A stretch of 64,000 bases of DNA from Oxyruncus cristatus (GCA_013399855.1 VXAY01005820.1:70524-134523), one strand, 5' to 3'. Positions 37,495 to 51,509 are shown, counted from the stretch's first letter. Numbers and translations are program-made. Notes: generated by a model from the letters alone, not told the origin.

Positions 37495-38378
37495 TGCTTT
37501 GGGTTAGTATGGCCAGGTTTTGGTAGCAGGGTGGAATACAGGGGTGGCTTCTGTGAGAAACTGCCAAAAGCTTCCCCCATGTCCAGCAGAGCCAATGCCA
37601 CCAGCTCCAGGACAGACTCGCCACTGACCAAGGCCAAGCCAATCAGGAATGACAGTGACACGTCTGGGATAACATATTTAAGAAGTAAAAAAAGTTATTG
37701 TGCAGATGAAATGCAGAGAAAGTCAGAGGAGAGCAGAACATCTGAGCAGCTCTGCAGACACCGAGGTCAGTGGGGAAGGAGGGGCAGGAGGTGCTCCAGG
37801 CACCGGGGCAGAGGTTCCCCTGCAGCCCCTGGTGCAGCCCGTGGTGAGGCAGCTGTGCCCCTGCAGGCCCTGGAGGGCACGGGGCTGCAGAGACCCCCCT
37901 GCAGGCTGGGGAGGAGCCCGCGCTGGAGCAGGGATGCCTGAAGGAGGATGTGACCCTGTGGGATGCCTGTGTTGGAGCAGGGTCCTGGCAGGGACCTGCT
38001 GACCTGTGGAGAGAGGAGCCCACACTGGAGCAGTGGCAGGAACAACCTGAGATGAACTGACTGTGACCCCCATTACCCTCTCCCTGCGCTGCTGCAGGGG
38101 AGGAGGTAGAACTCGGGAAGGACGGAGAGGTGGGGGAAGGTGTTTGTAAGATTTATTTTACTTCTCATTATCCTGCTCTGACTTTGTTAGTAATAAATTC
38201 AACTAATATCCCCAATTCGAGTCTGTTTTGCCTGTGACTCAGTCACGGTGAGTGATCAGTGAGTGATCTCTCCCTGTCCTTAACTCAGGAACCCTTGGTT
38301 GTATTTTCTCTCCTCTGTCCAGATGCAGAGGGCAGTATTGGTGGGTACTTGGCATCCAGCCATGGTCAATCCACTACA
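37495..38378 (+). mobile_element. Solo ERVL-type LTR (family shared with 50422-51509)
   Basis: Starts TGCTTTGGGTTAGTATGGCC and ends GGTCAATCCACTACA. It contains the family's GC-rich core (37740-38000, with repeated CTGCAGGCCCTGGAG-like units) and AATAAA near 38193 followed by GAGTCTGTTTTGCCTGTGAC. The same elements appear inverted at 50422-51509. Flanking 5-mers ATCCA (37490-37494) and GTCCA (38379-38383) agree at four of five positions. 884 bp. ORFs in the GC-rich core are incidental. Confidence 0.87.
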
Positions 38379-38383
38379 GTCCA

Positions 38384-41300
38384 CTTTAACGGTTTGCCAC
38401 CACACTGGTATTGCAGGCACTACCTCTAAATGGTGACTGGAAAACGCCTGTTGGGGCATGGTTTGTCTGAGAGGTTCCTGGGAGCAGAGCTGTGACAGGG
38501 GGCACCACTGGACACTCCAACCACCAGATACCCCAATCCACACAGGCTGCAGTAAACACTGCTGGAGGGCCCAACCAGAATAAATAAAATAAGAGGGAAG
38601 GAATATCTAATATAAGCCTAAAAAGGCTCTTATCCCCACCTAGTGGTACTGATACCATTGCCAGGAGGCAAAGCAAGAGACACAGTCAGCCTGCATTCGG
38701 AAATGCCATTCTCTCAAAACTCCATTTCCATCCTGCTGTGACAGCACGGGGCTGGTGGGTGTCCAACGCTGCCGGTCACTGCAGATTCAGTGGAAACAAC
38801 CACAGATTCCCGGTGTCCAAATGCAACGACAGGCTCAGTGAGCTTTGAAATAGAAACTCGCCGTTGCAGCTCTCACCTTTTCAGCTGTCCCCCTCCTAGT
38901 CTGCTGAGGTTCCCAGCCTGTACCTTGTGGATGGCTTAACGCCGGGAGCTGGCGGGATCCTGCTGCCACCTGCTGTCACTGTGTCACACACAAAGACAGG
39001 AGTCCTGCACACGGTGCCCTGGCAGCACAGAAATGTAGGGAATGAGAATTGCAGGAAGAAAGAGAAAAATGCTGATAACTGTACTACTTTAGGTTTACCT
39101 ATATGAGGAATTCTCCTCCTTTCCTGGTGCATAAAAGACCCCAATTTGTGCTTTATTGACTTTTCACATAAACACTCAAAATTTCAAAGGGACTATTTGG
39201 ACGACTCTACATTAAGATTATGTCACTGCACACATGAACTTGGGTCTTTGCATGTACAATTCTTGAAAAATCTTGTCTTTCTTCCTACAGAAACTCACAC
39301 TTGTGCCCAATCCTAAATACACACACACCAGCAATTATGCCTCGGTGGAGGACAGCAGAGAAGTGTGAGATGGGCTTCCAGCATACACACTGAGCAGAGC
39401 AGCACCTCTGCACCTCCCAGAGCAGGAGCAGAGGCAGCCTACTCACCCAGGGACAGGGACAGGGGCAGGGACAGTCTGCTCACCCAGCCCAGCCCAGGGG
39501 ACACCTGCAGGGGCAGGGGTGACACTGGGTGTCTGTGCCCCACAGGGCCTCACTGGGAGAGTGCTTTGCCCCTGCTCAGGGCCAGGCAACAGTGGCTAGG
39601 CATAGTCACAACAGGTAGAAGCCAGAGACAGCAACGTGGAAGCCAGAGACAAGGAAGCAGCAGGTAGGAGCACCCAAGAGCTCTCTTTTTTTTGTCGTTG
39701 TTTTATTTATTTCCCCAGTCAATGCAATGCAGACAATGACAGGAAAGAGCTAAAAAGCAGAGAGTTCAGGCCTGTCCCAGCCACAGAACACCTCCTGCAC
39801 CAGGATGATCCTCAGCAGTACTAGGATTTAAGTGAGAGCCCCTGCTTGTGAGTACAGAAGGGTAGAAGTCACGGAGGAGAAAGGACTAGGGTATAAAAGG
39901 GGTACAGTGGAGAGTGCACTGACGTGTGGCAAGTGTTGGTTGATGTGGATGTGTACTGGATCAGGTTGCCAAGAGATAAAAGGATAGCTCTTGAAAATGA
40001 GGATGTAGGAAGAAGAGAAATATTCCAAGAGGCCATTTGTGCCAGCAGCTGGCAGCACTCCCAAGGTCCCTTTATGGCTTTCGCTCTATGACATCTTTTG
40101 TCTAACACAGCACTGCAATGACATTGGTCCCTTCCTAAGGAGTATCCTATGGAACATTTTTCTCTCCTTTTGGGAGAGCAGAAGACTGATAAGGATATAT
40201 AAAATTTATGAGGATTTAAAACTGTTACCTTAGATATATATAGATACACAGAGTAATTTGGTATTTTAGTACCCCACACATGTACATGCAAACTGTGCTT
40301 GGCCATTGCCACAAGCAGGCCTAGTGCCAGCTGCTCTGGCATAAGAAGAAAAAGCAGATACCAGCCATACAGTCCATCTCAGGGAACCTTGTCGTACACT
40401 AGGGACACAGGGATCCACAGGTGACCTTACAGCTACCCCATGAAGTCCTCTTTGATGGTAGCTACTGAACAAATTATTGATCCAGAGCCCCCAGATACCC
40501 TCTGCCTATCTGTTGTAAGCTCTGAGTAAGGCAACAAGGATTAGCCCCCCAAATTCTAGCTTTTATGCAAGAGCAGCAAAGCAGCTCCTTCCATACCTGA
40601 CTCCTTTGGAATTAAACACTCACAGATAACAGGAAATTAGGAAAATTTTGTCATTCATGTCTGACCACTAACACATCCAATGAACTAAACATCTTTAGCT
40701 TTGAGAGCACTCTAGGGAGCAGGAATGAAGAAAAAAAACTGTTCTGGGATCCAGGCACTAGCCAGTTTAACAGGCACAGATGATGTGATGAACACACACT
40801 TCATCTCAGCATTACTGACAGCCCACTACAACAAAGACAAATGCTGCAAATACTCCAGGATGGGTTTTATTCCATGTGGTTAATCCCAGTTAGAAAAGCA
40901 TTCAGACATATGGGTATTCCTACCTTTATTCTGAATGCTAAAGGATACACTTTAGCTTCTAGCTGATGAGATCTAAGCAATCCCTAATTACTGATTTGAG
41001 AAAGGTCTGGAGATGGTGGATGGATAACAGAAAACAAAGTGAAACCAAGATCTTTCTAAAAGTGAGTGGTGAAATTGCATGAGCTACACTCCTTGTAACT
41101 GTTAGGGCAAAACATTTCGCAGACCACTCATCTGTAACTCAGCCTATTCCAAACAAAACCATAAGCTCTCAGGTTTATGGTTTTAAAGGCTGTCCTTAAT
41201 ATTACTTTTATTCAACTAACCCAACACACAAACCAATTTTTTTTTTATCGGCCAATAATTTAGAAACAGTAGAGACATAAGTGATTGGAGACTGCAGTCC

Positions 41301-44300
41301 CTGGAAACATTATTTTTTCACCTTTTCTTTACCCTCAGGGAAAATCCTCTTCCTTGGATTGAGCAGGTGGACAGGGGTGAAGGAGCAGGGCCTACACCAA
41401 AGGCAATTCCCTACAAGCCTAGTGAAATCCGTATGTTTAAACTGTGCCTGCAACACAGTCAATATCAACACTACAGTATGAAACACTTCATGAAAGTGTG
41501 AAGGTGCATCTGGGGAGCTCTGGAGATGAGATCTCTCAGATATTAGGCTGTACCAAACAACAGCTGGGGCAAGACCAGAGTTATGACCAGCTTTTCTTTT
41601 ACCCTAGTCCTTCTCCCCCAGTATAGATGGCAGCAATTACTTTTACAAGAGACCCAAACAATATGACTTTCTGTTACAAATTTTAAAGGTACGTTTTGTC
41701 TATTCACTCTCGGAAATTTTTGATGATATGCAACTGAGGAGATTCCAGTCACAGACACAAAAACCAAAAAGTAACTACTTGATGCTTTTTATGTTGTTTT
41801 TAAAAGAACATATTTTTATTTATATATTATAAATAATATTTATTTATAATATATATTATTGTATATAATTATGTATTTTTATACCTGCATTAAATTTAAA
41901 TTTATATTTATTTGTAGTATTTTTATAATATTTATTAAACCCCAGAAAAACAACAAAATACATGGCCTTCCCTCTGCCCCCCCTTTCCTTTTACCCAGGC
42001 ACCAAGCACCGCCATCACTCTACAGTGATGTTTGTGCTTCTGAAAGACTGGAAAATTCTCCTCTGAGTACATTGCTCCCTTGATTTTGTGTGACAGTTAG
42101 AAAAGGCTTAATAAGCAGCCTGAGATTTCTTACTACCATTTTTTCATTTCCTGTGTTATCACAGGCTGTTGACACAGTAGCTGATAATCTTAAAAGGCTG
42201 AGAGAAGCATTTTTATAGAGAGACTTACAGGAACTAACCTATCTCGAGTGAATTCATTTCCACTTCGTGTTTTCTACAATCCCAAAGGCCATGCCCATTT
42301 CACACTCTTGGACAGCTCAGATGCTGTAAAGTATTCTGTCATAAGAGCATCAAAGTGAGAAAAAGAATTAAAACTCCTCTTGGACACGTAGATGTTCAGA
42401 GTTCAGGACTTTGCAGTAAACAAAAAGTTTCTGAGGTTTCCTTTTTTTTTTTCTTGAGCTACTGTGCAGTAGCGCATCATTCCCTGATTTTAAGTGGTTC
42501 ATGTGAGTGAGATCACTTTACAAGACACTATAGATACAATTCAAGTGACCAAAGACCAAGGCCATCCTGGTGCTCCTCACTCATGACCTGGTGTAAGGCA
42601 CACGGTGTCCCTCTCCCTGTGGACCCTGCAGCACCAGCCCCCACGGTGCTGAGCTGATGGCACACGGGCACTGCCCAGACCAGCCACCCTTGGCCTCAGG
42701 TGGAGCATCCCTATGCCAGAGGGTGGAAACTTAGCACAGACCACCTGACGTAAGAGGCAGTTGCTGGGGATGGCTAGATGGAATTAGTAAAAACAGCTAG
42801 GTGTAAAGCAATGTTGAAAACAACTTTCAGCTTCGCAAAACGAAGTGACAGCTCTCAAGGGCTGACCCCAGCGACTGCTGCAGGGAGGAAAAGAGAGAAA
42901 AGCTCGAGCCAGGCAGACAGATATGGCAAAGGAGGCTGGGCAACAGAGTGGGCAAACAGCTGGTCTCTGGCACTCTTAGTTCAACTTCTGTGTGCAAGTC
43001 AGAGGCCAGAAGATTCTCTTCCTCTCTGCTATTTTGGGAAATACAACTCACAAGAATGAATCACACTTCTCAATGTGACAGAGCACACAATAAAGGGGAG
43101 TAACCTGGATATCCTACCTGTATATTACAGCAACCCACCCCCAAAGCTGACTCTGGAGTGGAAGGAGTCGCTATTCCCATGAGCTGGAAAACATGAAATT
43201 CAACCTGTTCTCTCCCTGCAGGGATGGAGGCCAACTTCCCCCCTGCCCCCAAAAGACTTAAAATTACCAACATTTCAAAAGTCACAGAGGAAAAAAAGAC
43301 AAAAGGACAAATAATAAAAATTTGATCTTTACTAGCTTGGGGTCAATCTGACCACCAAATTCAATAGCTAATTCCAATTTAAAAATAAAATCAAATACAA
43401 AATGTTCCCATGTTCTAGCTTCCATTTTGAAATGATGTTGCAGGACAAAATTGGCTGCATTAACTTTCATATTTTTATTGTTTTCCCCAAAGTACTGACT
43501 CCCTCATCCTAGACCTTCAGTGAAATTTTGGTCAGAACAAAATTTTAACAGCCATGTTCCTCTCAGTATTTGTCCAGGGGTCAGTGCCTACAAGCCCATG
43601 AGCCACTAACAGCACACTGTTTTGCCTTGCCATCCTGGAGGGGAAAGCCACCCACCCAGTGTTTCAGAGACTGAGACATCCTACAGCCCCTATTCCTCTG
43701 CCATCCTCACTCTGTAGTCCTAAGAGTTTATTGTTCATAAGGCAGGTATTGCATCTGTTGCTGCTGCCTTTTGGATGTGTTTTGGATCCTCAGCACAGCT
43801 CACTGAACACACTGGTCACAAGTTACTCTCATCATGAAAGCCTGCTGGTTTCACAGGAAGCTGAAAAACATCCACCAAGCCAGAGGATGTATGTTTTCCA
43901 TGATGAAACAGAATCCCAATGTAGTGAAATAAGACACCTTTCTCTATTACCTGACCTTCTAGGGTAATTCATATGAACCTGAGCCTGCTGTAACCATGAT
44001 TTCTCCTGAGAGCTGCTAGAAACAGTCCAGTGCCTAGAGGAATTGGATGCCCTCTTGCTGCCTGAGTAGAGGCCTTGTTGAGTATATCTGGTGCAGATAG
44101 CTCAGTTTGCAAGCTGTAATGTAGATGAAGACTGAGATGCAGACTGGACTCTGGGTGAGAGCCCAGAGAGAAAGAGGCCATGAACTGCCAACCTTTTGCA
44201 TAACAAACAGCAGGAAGACCAATGGCACAGCTGGGTGCGGGACACTGGGAGACATGGCAGGAGCAGAGGACTTTGGAGGGAAAGCGAGACTTGTGAGCAC

Positions 44301-47300
44301 TTGGATTGTGAGGCGATAAAACCCATGGTTTCCTTTGTTAGGGGTACATCCTTGGAGGCACCAGCTCAGAGCTGTTTCTGTGTTACTGCACCATGAATAA
44401 ATTGCTCTGTGGAATGAGACATCTGAGACTCTGCAGTGGGAAACCTGGGGTCAAACCAGTGAGGAATCCTGTCTGAATGCATGTGAGGGGGTGTGTGGGG
44501 AGTTCAGCAAGACACCTGTGAGCTGCCACTGTGAAGGGGCTTCAGTCCCAGTAGTAAAAGTCTCTGGCATTGGGAGTGTAACTGCCAGAGAGTCTCATGA
44601 ATGATCAGACTGGGAGTTTCCTTAACAGGTTGTCCCCCAGGGTACACAGCCCACTAGTCCTCTCTTTGTCCAGCTCTGAAAGATCCTCAACAAAGAGAAC
44701 AATTGGAAAAACCTACCACTAGAATAGATCTTATGGCTCCTACCAGAGCTGATGGGACACTGCTGCTCTAGACCTTCAGACTGGCATTGGAGTGTTTTAT
44801 ACTCCAGCAAAGCTGTCCCTGCAAACTTGGGCAACAGCCTGTCTTAAGATAGACACCTGTCTTACTCCAGGTGGTGAAGCGGGCAGTAGGTGCCCTGCTT
44901 CTCTCATTCCATGTCCAGCCATGTCACAAGGCCTTGTGACAAAAAGACAGATTTCTTTGAGTGCTGATTTCCATAAACTATGGCTATAAAGTACCTCAGG
45001 CTTCCTTGGGTTTCACCTCCACATATACCCATTTGTTTCTCCTGAGAAGGAGGGCATTACAGTGATCAGTAACTTTTCATGCAAAAGTTCCACCTTTTGC
45101 AGGGGGTCTCTGTAGATTCTCTCTCCTCTAATGATGACATTAGGAAGTATCCAAATGACTCCCTGCTTCCCAGCAATGTTAGAAGTGCTTCTCCTCTCTC
45201 AGAGACAGAAACCTGCCCGTGCTGTAAGAAAAATCATTGTGTGTGATCAAGAATGGGTGAGCACATTTTAGCTAAACTGAGGTCTCTGTGGCTCATGAAG
45301 GAGCAAAAAGTGAAGGGGTTTTATCTGAGCTCATTGACCCCAAGTACTGGATGGGCTGGGAACAGGCTCCAGCACTATCATCTCTGCAGAGCTGTTGCCC
45401 TTGGAGAAGAGGACCACCCTGTGCAGGCAATTTCCTCCCTTTCAGAAAGAAAAAGGTTAGTAGTAGACTAAAAGCACATTTTTCTTTATGGATAGAATGC
45501 ATTATCTTAATCTGCTGGACTGAATCACAGGCAGCTAAGTGCTCTTGGCATCCCTCTCCATGGGTACAGCTCTATGCTTGAATTACAGTGTTATGCACTG
45601 GCAAGGATGGGTGAGGGGGCTGGAATGGGGCATTAGTCACAGAGGGAAATTAGCTCTGTGAGATGTGATCATCTCTCACACATTTTGCAGAACATGCATT
45701 GAACTACTGCTCTCAGTGGGAGGCATTTCTACTTTTCTGCCTCCAAAGCAAGCTGTCTCACAGTATGCAGAGCCTTTTGCATAAGTCCAATGAAATTTTA
45801 AATGCAAATACCTGAAACAGGATTTATATAAAATAGAAGCAATGGGATTTGCAAGCTGAATATCTCTGAAACAGGAAGAGCTGGATACAACTTTTAAACT
45901 TAAAATCCCGTTTCAGGTGCTAGGCATATATTGATACCCCTCCATAGGGGTAAACCATTTTATGCAAAGCCAATGATAACTCACAGCACTCATTAAGAAG
46001 AACTGTCATTGTATATTAAGGATGAAGTAGTCAAAACAATGCTAATTTTAAGTGCGCTCCTTCTGTGCAAGGCCTGTGAGAACTGAGCTAGGCCTACACT
46101 GATTCCAGATCAATATTTTTATGGTGAGAAAAGAATCTGTGAGATCAGAGGGAAAAAACCCAAGGTGACTCATTTTTGTAGGATTAGAGATATGTGTGGC
46201 TAAAGCAAATGCAGGAGAATCATCCCCAGCAGCAGCAGATGAAACTCAGTGCTAGTGCTCCCTACTTTGAGCACAGAAGCACATGCAGAAATCCTCTCAA
46301 ACCCAAGACTGCCAGCCACACACCTCTGCCCCACACCACAGAGTGCAGAAGTGTCTCCTGACTTTCTAGAGGCCAGGTAGCACCTCCTACACCAGCACTA
46401 GAAGGTGTCTCTTACTTTCAGGCTCTCATAGTACGAGCTCCTGAGGCAGCCTGTGTGGTTGAGTGGACACCTATCCTGCTGCCTTCTGGATATTGGGAAT
46501 CAATCTGCCGTTATCCTGGACTGCATGAACAGTCAAACGCATCAATTTAGAGCATCACTACAGCCATCACAACAGAGCTCTCCCACTACTTCAAAATAAA
46601 TCTTGATTCAAGTCAGTTATCTTAAAAATATTTGATATGTATTTAAACCACAGACAATAGGCATAGTTAGGAAAAAAGTCACAAAGATACAGGTGCAAAA
46701 AAGGAAAGAAAAATAACACTTAAGCTACCTCACACATTCTCACACTCAGAAACCTTCCCCTCTCTCTTTCATTCATCAGCTCCAGAGCTGTAAGAACTTA
46801 CTTCACTCTGGGTTCTGGACTCATCCAGGCCAGCAGCCTGCCCGCCTTCCCCAGCAAGGAAGTTTCCATCCTCTGTCCCTTCTCAGAGTTTGCCTGAGTT
46901 GTCACCCAAACCTGCCAGGTTCCTGAGCCTCCTCTTCACTACATCATGAATCAGTTTCAACACTCTTCCCTGCACCAGGACTGTCTTCCTGTCTTCAGAA
47001 TTAAGAATATCCCTTTGGCAGATGGTCACCAAGTGCAGGAGTCCCCACCTGCTAGTGTGTACCTACTACGCCCAGGGACAGAATTTCTTACTCATTCTGT
47101 GAGGCAACGGGTAAGTCACTGCAGAAACCTTTTCGGTGAATTTATACTTTGCATCAACATATAAATTGAAACCACATTTGGCATTTAATATATGCAGGAT
47201 TCAATACATGCAGCTCATCGCTAGCTCTTAATTGAGATGAGACAAGAGCAGTCAACAGCTCTGGGAGGAAACAGATTTGAGATGACCCATCAGATCTTTC

Positions 47301-47403
47301 ACTGCCATTTACATGTGCGTGCAAAACGCACTGCCTGTCAGCAACCATCTTCCCAGTTAAAATTATTCTGATGGTGACTTCTAGGAAGTGTTCTCTAATC
47401 TGC
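38384..47403. other. Gene-free stretch with GC-rich and AT-rich patches
   Basis: No gene recognised. GC-rich imperfect repeats of GGGACAG-type units lie at 39440-39520, and a GC-rich patch at 42540-42720. An AT-only tract lies at 41808-41940. At 44313-44400 GCGATAAAACCC is followed about 80 bp later by AATAAA, which could be an old LTR, but I found no ends. Confidence 0.4.
41808..41940. repeat. AT-rich low-complexity tract
   Basis: Long run of TATTTATAATA-type sequence with almost no G or C. Confidence 0.9.
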
Positions 47404-50161
47404 TTTCATAAAATGTTGAGGTTTTGATGGACCTTAAAGATCATCTAGTCCTAAACTCTGCTGCCATGGGCAAGGACACCTACCACTAGATCAGGTTGCT
47501 CAAGGCCTTATCCAGTTTGACTTTGAACACAGACAGGGTTGAGGCATCCATTACCTTCTTGGGCAACCTGTGCCAATGTCTCACCACCCTCACAGTAAAG
47601 AATTTCTTCCTAATATCCAATCTAAACCTACTCTCAGTTTATATCCATTCCCCCTTTTTCTATCACTACAGTTACTGATAAAGAGTTGCTCTCTGCCTTC
47701 CTTGTAAGCCTCTTCAGATACTGGAAGGCTGCTCTGAGGTCTCCATGCAACCTTCTCATCTCCAGGCTGATCAGCCCCAACTTTCTCAGCCTGTCTTTGT
47801 AGCCAAGGTGCTGCATGCCTCTTATCAACTTTGTGGCCTCAACTGTGCTTGCTCCAACAGTTCCATGTCTTATATTCTTATGTTCAGGGCACTAGAACTG
47901 TGCTCAGTGCTCCAGGTGGGAGTCTCAAAAGAACAGAGTAGAGGGGGAGAATCACCTCCTTTGACCTGCTAGCCACACTCTTTTGGATGCAGCCCAGGAT
48001 TCCAGTGGCTTTCTGGGCTGCCAGTGCTCATTGCTGGCTCATGGGGAGCTTTTCATCAACCATCACCCCCAAATCTTTCTCTGCAGAGCTGCTCTCGATC
48101 ACTTTGCCCAAACTGTAGATTTTGCCTGGGATTGCCCCGGTCCAGGTGTAGGAACTTGCACTTTGCTTTGTTGAACCTCATGAGGTTTCCATCGTCCCAT
48201 CTATCTAGCCTGTCAAGGTCCCTCTGAATCCATCCCTCCCCTCCAGCGTGTGACTGCACCACACAACTTGGTGTCATCAGCAAACTTACTGAGGGTGCAC
48301 TTGATCCCACTGTCCATGTCACCAACAGAGATGTTGAACAGTATCAGCCCCAGTACTGACACCTGAAGGACACCAATCATGAGAATCTGCTCCATGATCT
48401 TGCTTGGCTCAGAGATGAGACTGACTGGTCTGTAGTTCCCCAGGTCTTCTTCTTTCCCCTTACCCCTGTCATTGGGGACTTCACCTGACTGCCACAATTT
48501 TTCAAAAATGACAGACAGTGGCTTAACAACTTCATCTGCCAGCTTCCTCAGGACATGCGGATGAATCTCGTTGGGTCCCATGGCCTTGTGCACATTCAGG
48601 TTCCTTAGATGGTCTCATCCTCTCCTACAAGGGGCTCAGGATCTTCATTCTCCCAGTCCTTGCATTTGCCTTTCTTGACTGGAGCACTTGCCCTTGAAGA
48701 CTGAGCCATAGAAGTCATTGAGAACCTCGGCCCTCTCTTTGTCCAGGGTAGCCAGGTCTCCTGTTTCCTTCCAGAGAAGGCCCACATTATCCCTCGTCGT
48801 TTTTTTGCTTGCATCATATCTGTAGAAGCCCTTCCTATTATCCTTAATATCCCTGGCCAGACACAATTGTTGTCCCTAGGTTCCTGTACAATTTCCCTGT
48901 ATTCTTCCCAGACCACCTGTCCTCCTTTTCACTTCCTGAAAGCTTCTTTTTTCACTCTGAGTTTGCTCAGCAGCCCCTTATCCATCCATGGAGGCCTTCT
49001 GGCATTTTTGCCCAATTTCCTCCTTGTTGGGATGCATTGCTACTGCGCTTGGAGGAGGCAAGCCTTGAAATTCAGCCAGCGATCATGGGTCCCTCTGCCT
49101 CCCAGGGCTCCATCTCATGGGATTCTACTGAGTAGATCTTGAAGAGGCCAAAGATTGCTCTCCTGAAGTCCAGGGCAGTGAGCCTCACTGCCCTGAGGAT
49201 CTCAAACTCCACGGTCACTGCAGCCAAGGCTGCCTCAGAGAACTACATTCCCCACCAGCTCCTCCCTGTTGGTGAGCACAAGGTCCAGCACGGCACCTCT
49301 CCTTGTTGGCTCATCAATCACTTGTGTAAAGAAGTTGTTGTTGACACATTTGAGGCACCTCCAGGATTGCTTGTGCCCTGCTGTGTTGTCCCTCTGACAG
49401 GTATCAGGGTGGTTAAAATCCCCCATGAGTGTCCAGGGCATGGTGAGCATGAGACCACTCTGATCTGCCCCTGGAGGGCTTCATCCACCTTATCTTACTG
49501 TTGGGGAGCCCCGTACCAGATCTCCACTATAACATGTGCTGTCCCTGCCCTACCCTTGATCTTCACACACAAACTCTGGTCTGGGTCCTCATCCTTCCCC
49601 AGGAAGAGTCACAGGCACTCCAGCCCATCATTGACACAGAGGGCTACACCTGCTCATCCTCTCCCTCACCTGTCTTTCCTAAAAAGCCTAAACCTTCCAT
49701 TCCAATGCTCCAGGCATAGGAGCCATCCCATCATGTCTCCATGATGCCAACAATATCATACCCCTGTAGGCATGTGCACATCTCTAGTTTCTCTTGTTTG
49801 TTCCCCATCCTCTGTGTGTGTGTTTGGCATCTGAGCTGGGCCCCAGATAAAGCCGACTCACTGGCTGGTGTATCTGGTATGCCTTTGCACTGTTCTGGGC
49901 ATCCATTACAGGTGTGGGCATCCAGCTGGTAGGACTGGGATGGATAGGTGCGCTCCCTTGACAAATCTAGTTTATATCCCCCTTTGCTAGTTTGAGAAGT
50001 CCCCAAACAAAGACACTTACTCCCTTCTTTGTCAGATGGACCCCATCAGCCACCAGTAGATCAGGCTCAGCAAGGTGAGTCCCATGGTCTGGGTAACCAA
50101 AACCCTCACTACAGTACCAATGCTCTAACCATTTGGTGACCTGCCAGATTTGTCTGGCCAT
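47404..50161 (-). mobile_element. Near-full-length CR1 LINE, inactive
   Basis: Read on the minus strand. The 5' part (50161-49967) encodes HLAEPDLLVADGVHLTKKG, matching the C-terminal Asp-His region of the CR1 ORF1 esterase. ORF2 follows in broken frames: an endonuclease start (KQEKLEMC...YDIVGIMET, 49731-49810), the endonuclease motif LMGDFNHPDT (about 49415), then reverse transcriptase with GNYRPVSLISEPSKIMEQIL (about 48400-48460) and the catalytic FADDTKL (about 48285). The 3' tail lies at 47404-47480. Frameshifts separate the pieces, and the segment carrying LDFSKAF is missing between KIMEQIL and the VLG motif. It cannot retrotranspose. Plus-strand ORFs here are shadows. Confidence 0.92.
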
Positions 50162-50205
50162 TTCACATCATCTGGCTCTAATCAGGCAGGGGTGATACTA
50201 ATTTA

Positions 50206-50437
50206 TGACTACCGGGACTCAGTCATTCTCCTGTCCCAGGTAAAGAATCAAAGGACAAGAGGAAATGGCCTTAAGTTGCACCAGGGAAGCTTTAGATTGG
50301 ATAACGGGAAAAACTTCTTCACTAAAAGGGTGGTCAGGCATTGGAATGGGTTGCCCAGGACAGGGGTGGAATCACCATTCCTGAAGGGATTTAAAAGAGG
50401 TGTGGATGTGGCACTTAGGGATGTGGTTTACTGGTGG
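50206..50437 (+). mobile_element. CR1 LINE fragment, left part of an interrupted copy
   Basis: Contains AGGACAAGAGGAAATGGCCT, GGTGGTCAGGCATTGGAATG and GATGTGGCACTTAGGGATGT, the CR1 3' region in plus orientation. It stops where the minus-strand LTR begins. What looks like its terminal tail (AACCTAAACAATTTTATGAT) reappears at 51511 on the far side of the LTR. It abuts the 5' end of the minus-strand CR1 at 50161. Confidence 0.88.
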
Positions 50438-51509
50438 CCAGATGCCAGGTACCCACTAAAGCCACTCTCTCACTCCCCTCTACAACTGGACAGAGAAGAG
50501 AAAAAGAAACAGCTACGGATTCATGAGTTAAGAGCTAGGAGAGGTCAGTGACTGATTACCTTCATGGGCAAAACAGACTCAAAGTGGAGATAGAACTTGT
50601 ATTTATTACTAACAGGATCAGAGCAAAAGAGTGAGAAATAAAACAGTCTTAGAAACACCTTCCCCTACCCCTCCTTTCTTTCCGTATTCTCCCTCCTCCC
50701 CCCAGCAGTGCAGGGGGACGGGGAATGGAGATTATGGTCAGTTGTTTCTGCTGCTGCTCAGGGAGAGGAGTTGGATCCTTCCCCTGCTCCCATGGGGTCC
50801 TTCCCATGGGAGACAGTCCTTGATGGACCTCTCTGGTGTGAGTCCATCCCTCAGGCAGCTCTTCCCAAACTGCTGTCCCATGGGTCCCTCCTCTATGGGG
50901 TCAGTCCTTCACAGATGAGCTATACTAGTGTGGGTCCCCCACAGGGGCCACGAGTCCTACCCGGGAAAAACCTGCTCCAGCCTGGGCTTCCCTCTCCACG
51001 GGCTGCAAGTCTCCAGCAGGACCCTGCTCCATCCTGGGCCTCCCACGGGGTCACAGCCTCCTTCCTGCATCCCCCTGCTCCAGCATGGGAGCCTCCATGG
51101 GCTGCAGGGGGGTCTCTGCACCCCCATGCTCCCCCATGGGCTGCAGGGGCACAGCTGCCCCACCCTGCTCTGCACCACGGGCTGCAGGGCCTCAGCTCCA
51201 GCACCTGGAGCACCTCCTGCCCCTCCTTCTGCACGGACCTTGGGGTCAGCATTGCTGTTCCCATGTTCTCACTCCACCCTTCCCTGCCTGGAATTCTTTC
51301 TGCACAGTGGCTTTCTAGACTTCAAATATGTTATCCGAGAGGCGTTACTGTCACTCCTGATGGGCTCGGCCTTGGACAGCGGCAGGAAGCACCTCCTGGA
51401 GCCGGCTGGCATTGGCTCCACCAGAGAGGGGAAGCTTCTGGCAGCTTCTAACAGAAGCCACCCCTGTAGCCCCCCCACTACAAAAACCTAGCCACAGAAA
51501 CCCACTACA
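50422..51509 (-). mobile_element. ERVL-type LTR inserted into CR1
   Basis: Read on the minus strand the element starts TGTAGTGGGTTTCTGTGGCT at 51509, has the family's GC-rich core, and approaches its end with GGTACCTGGCATCTGGCC before 50422. Both ends and the internal order match the LTR at 37495-38378. The exact right end is ambiguous because CR1 and LTR sequence look alike at 50422-50437, and I found no convincing target duplication. About 1.09 kb, longer than its relative. ORFs in the GC-rich core are incidental. Confidence 0.83.

Noticed and set aside
44200..44420. Possible LTR promoter and AATAAA pair
   Set aside because: No TG...CA ends could be identified; the spacing alone is weak evidence.
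49139..49744. 201-codon plus-strand ORF
   Set aside because: Antisense shadow of the minus-strand CR1 endonuclease region.
50708..51491. Overlapping long ORFs of 247 and 187 codons
   Set aside because: They lie in the GC-rich core of an ERVL LTR, where stop codons are rare in several frames on both strands.
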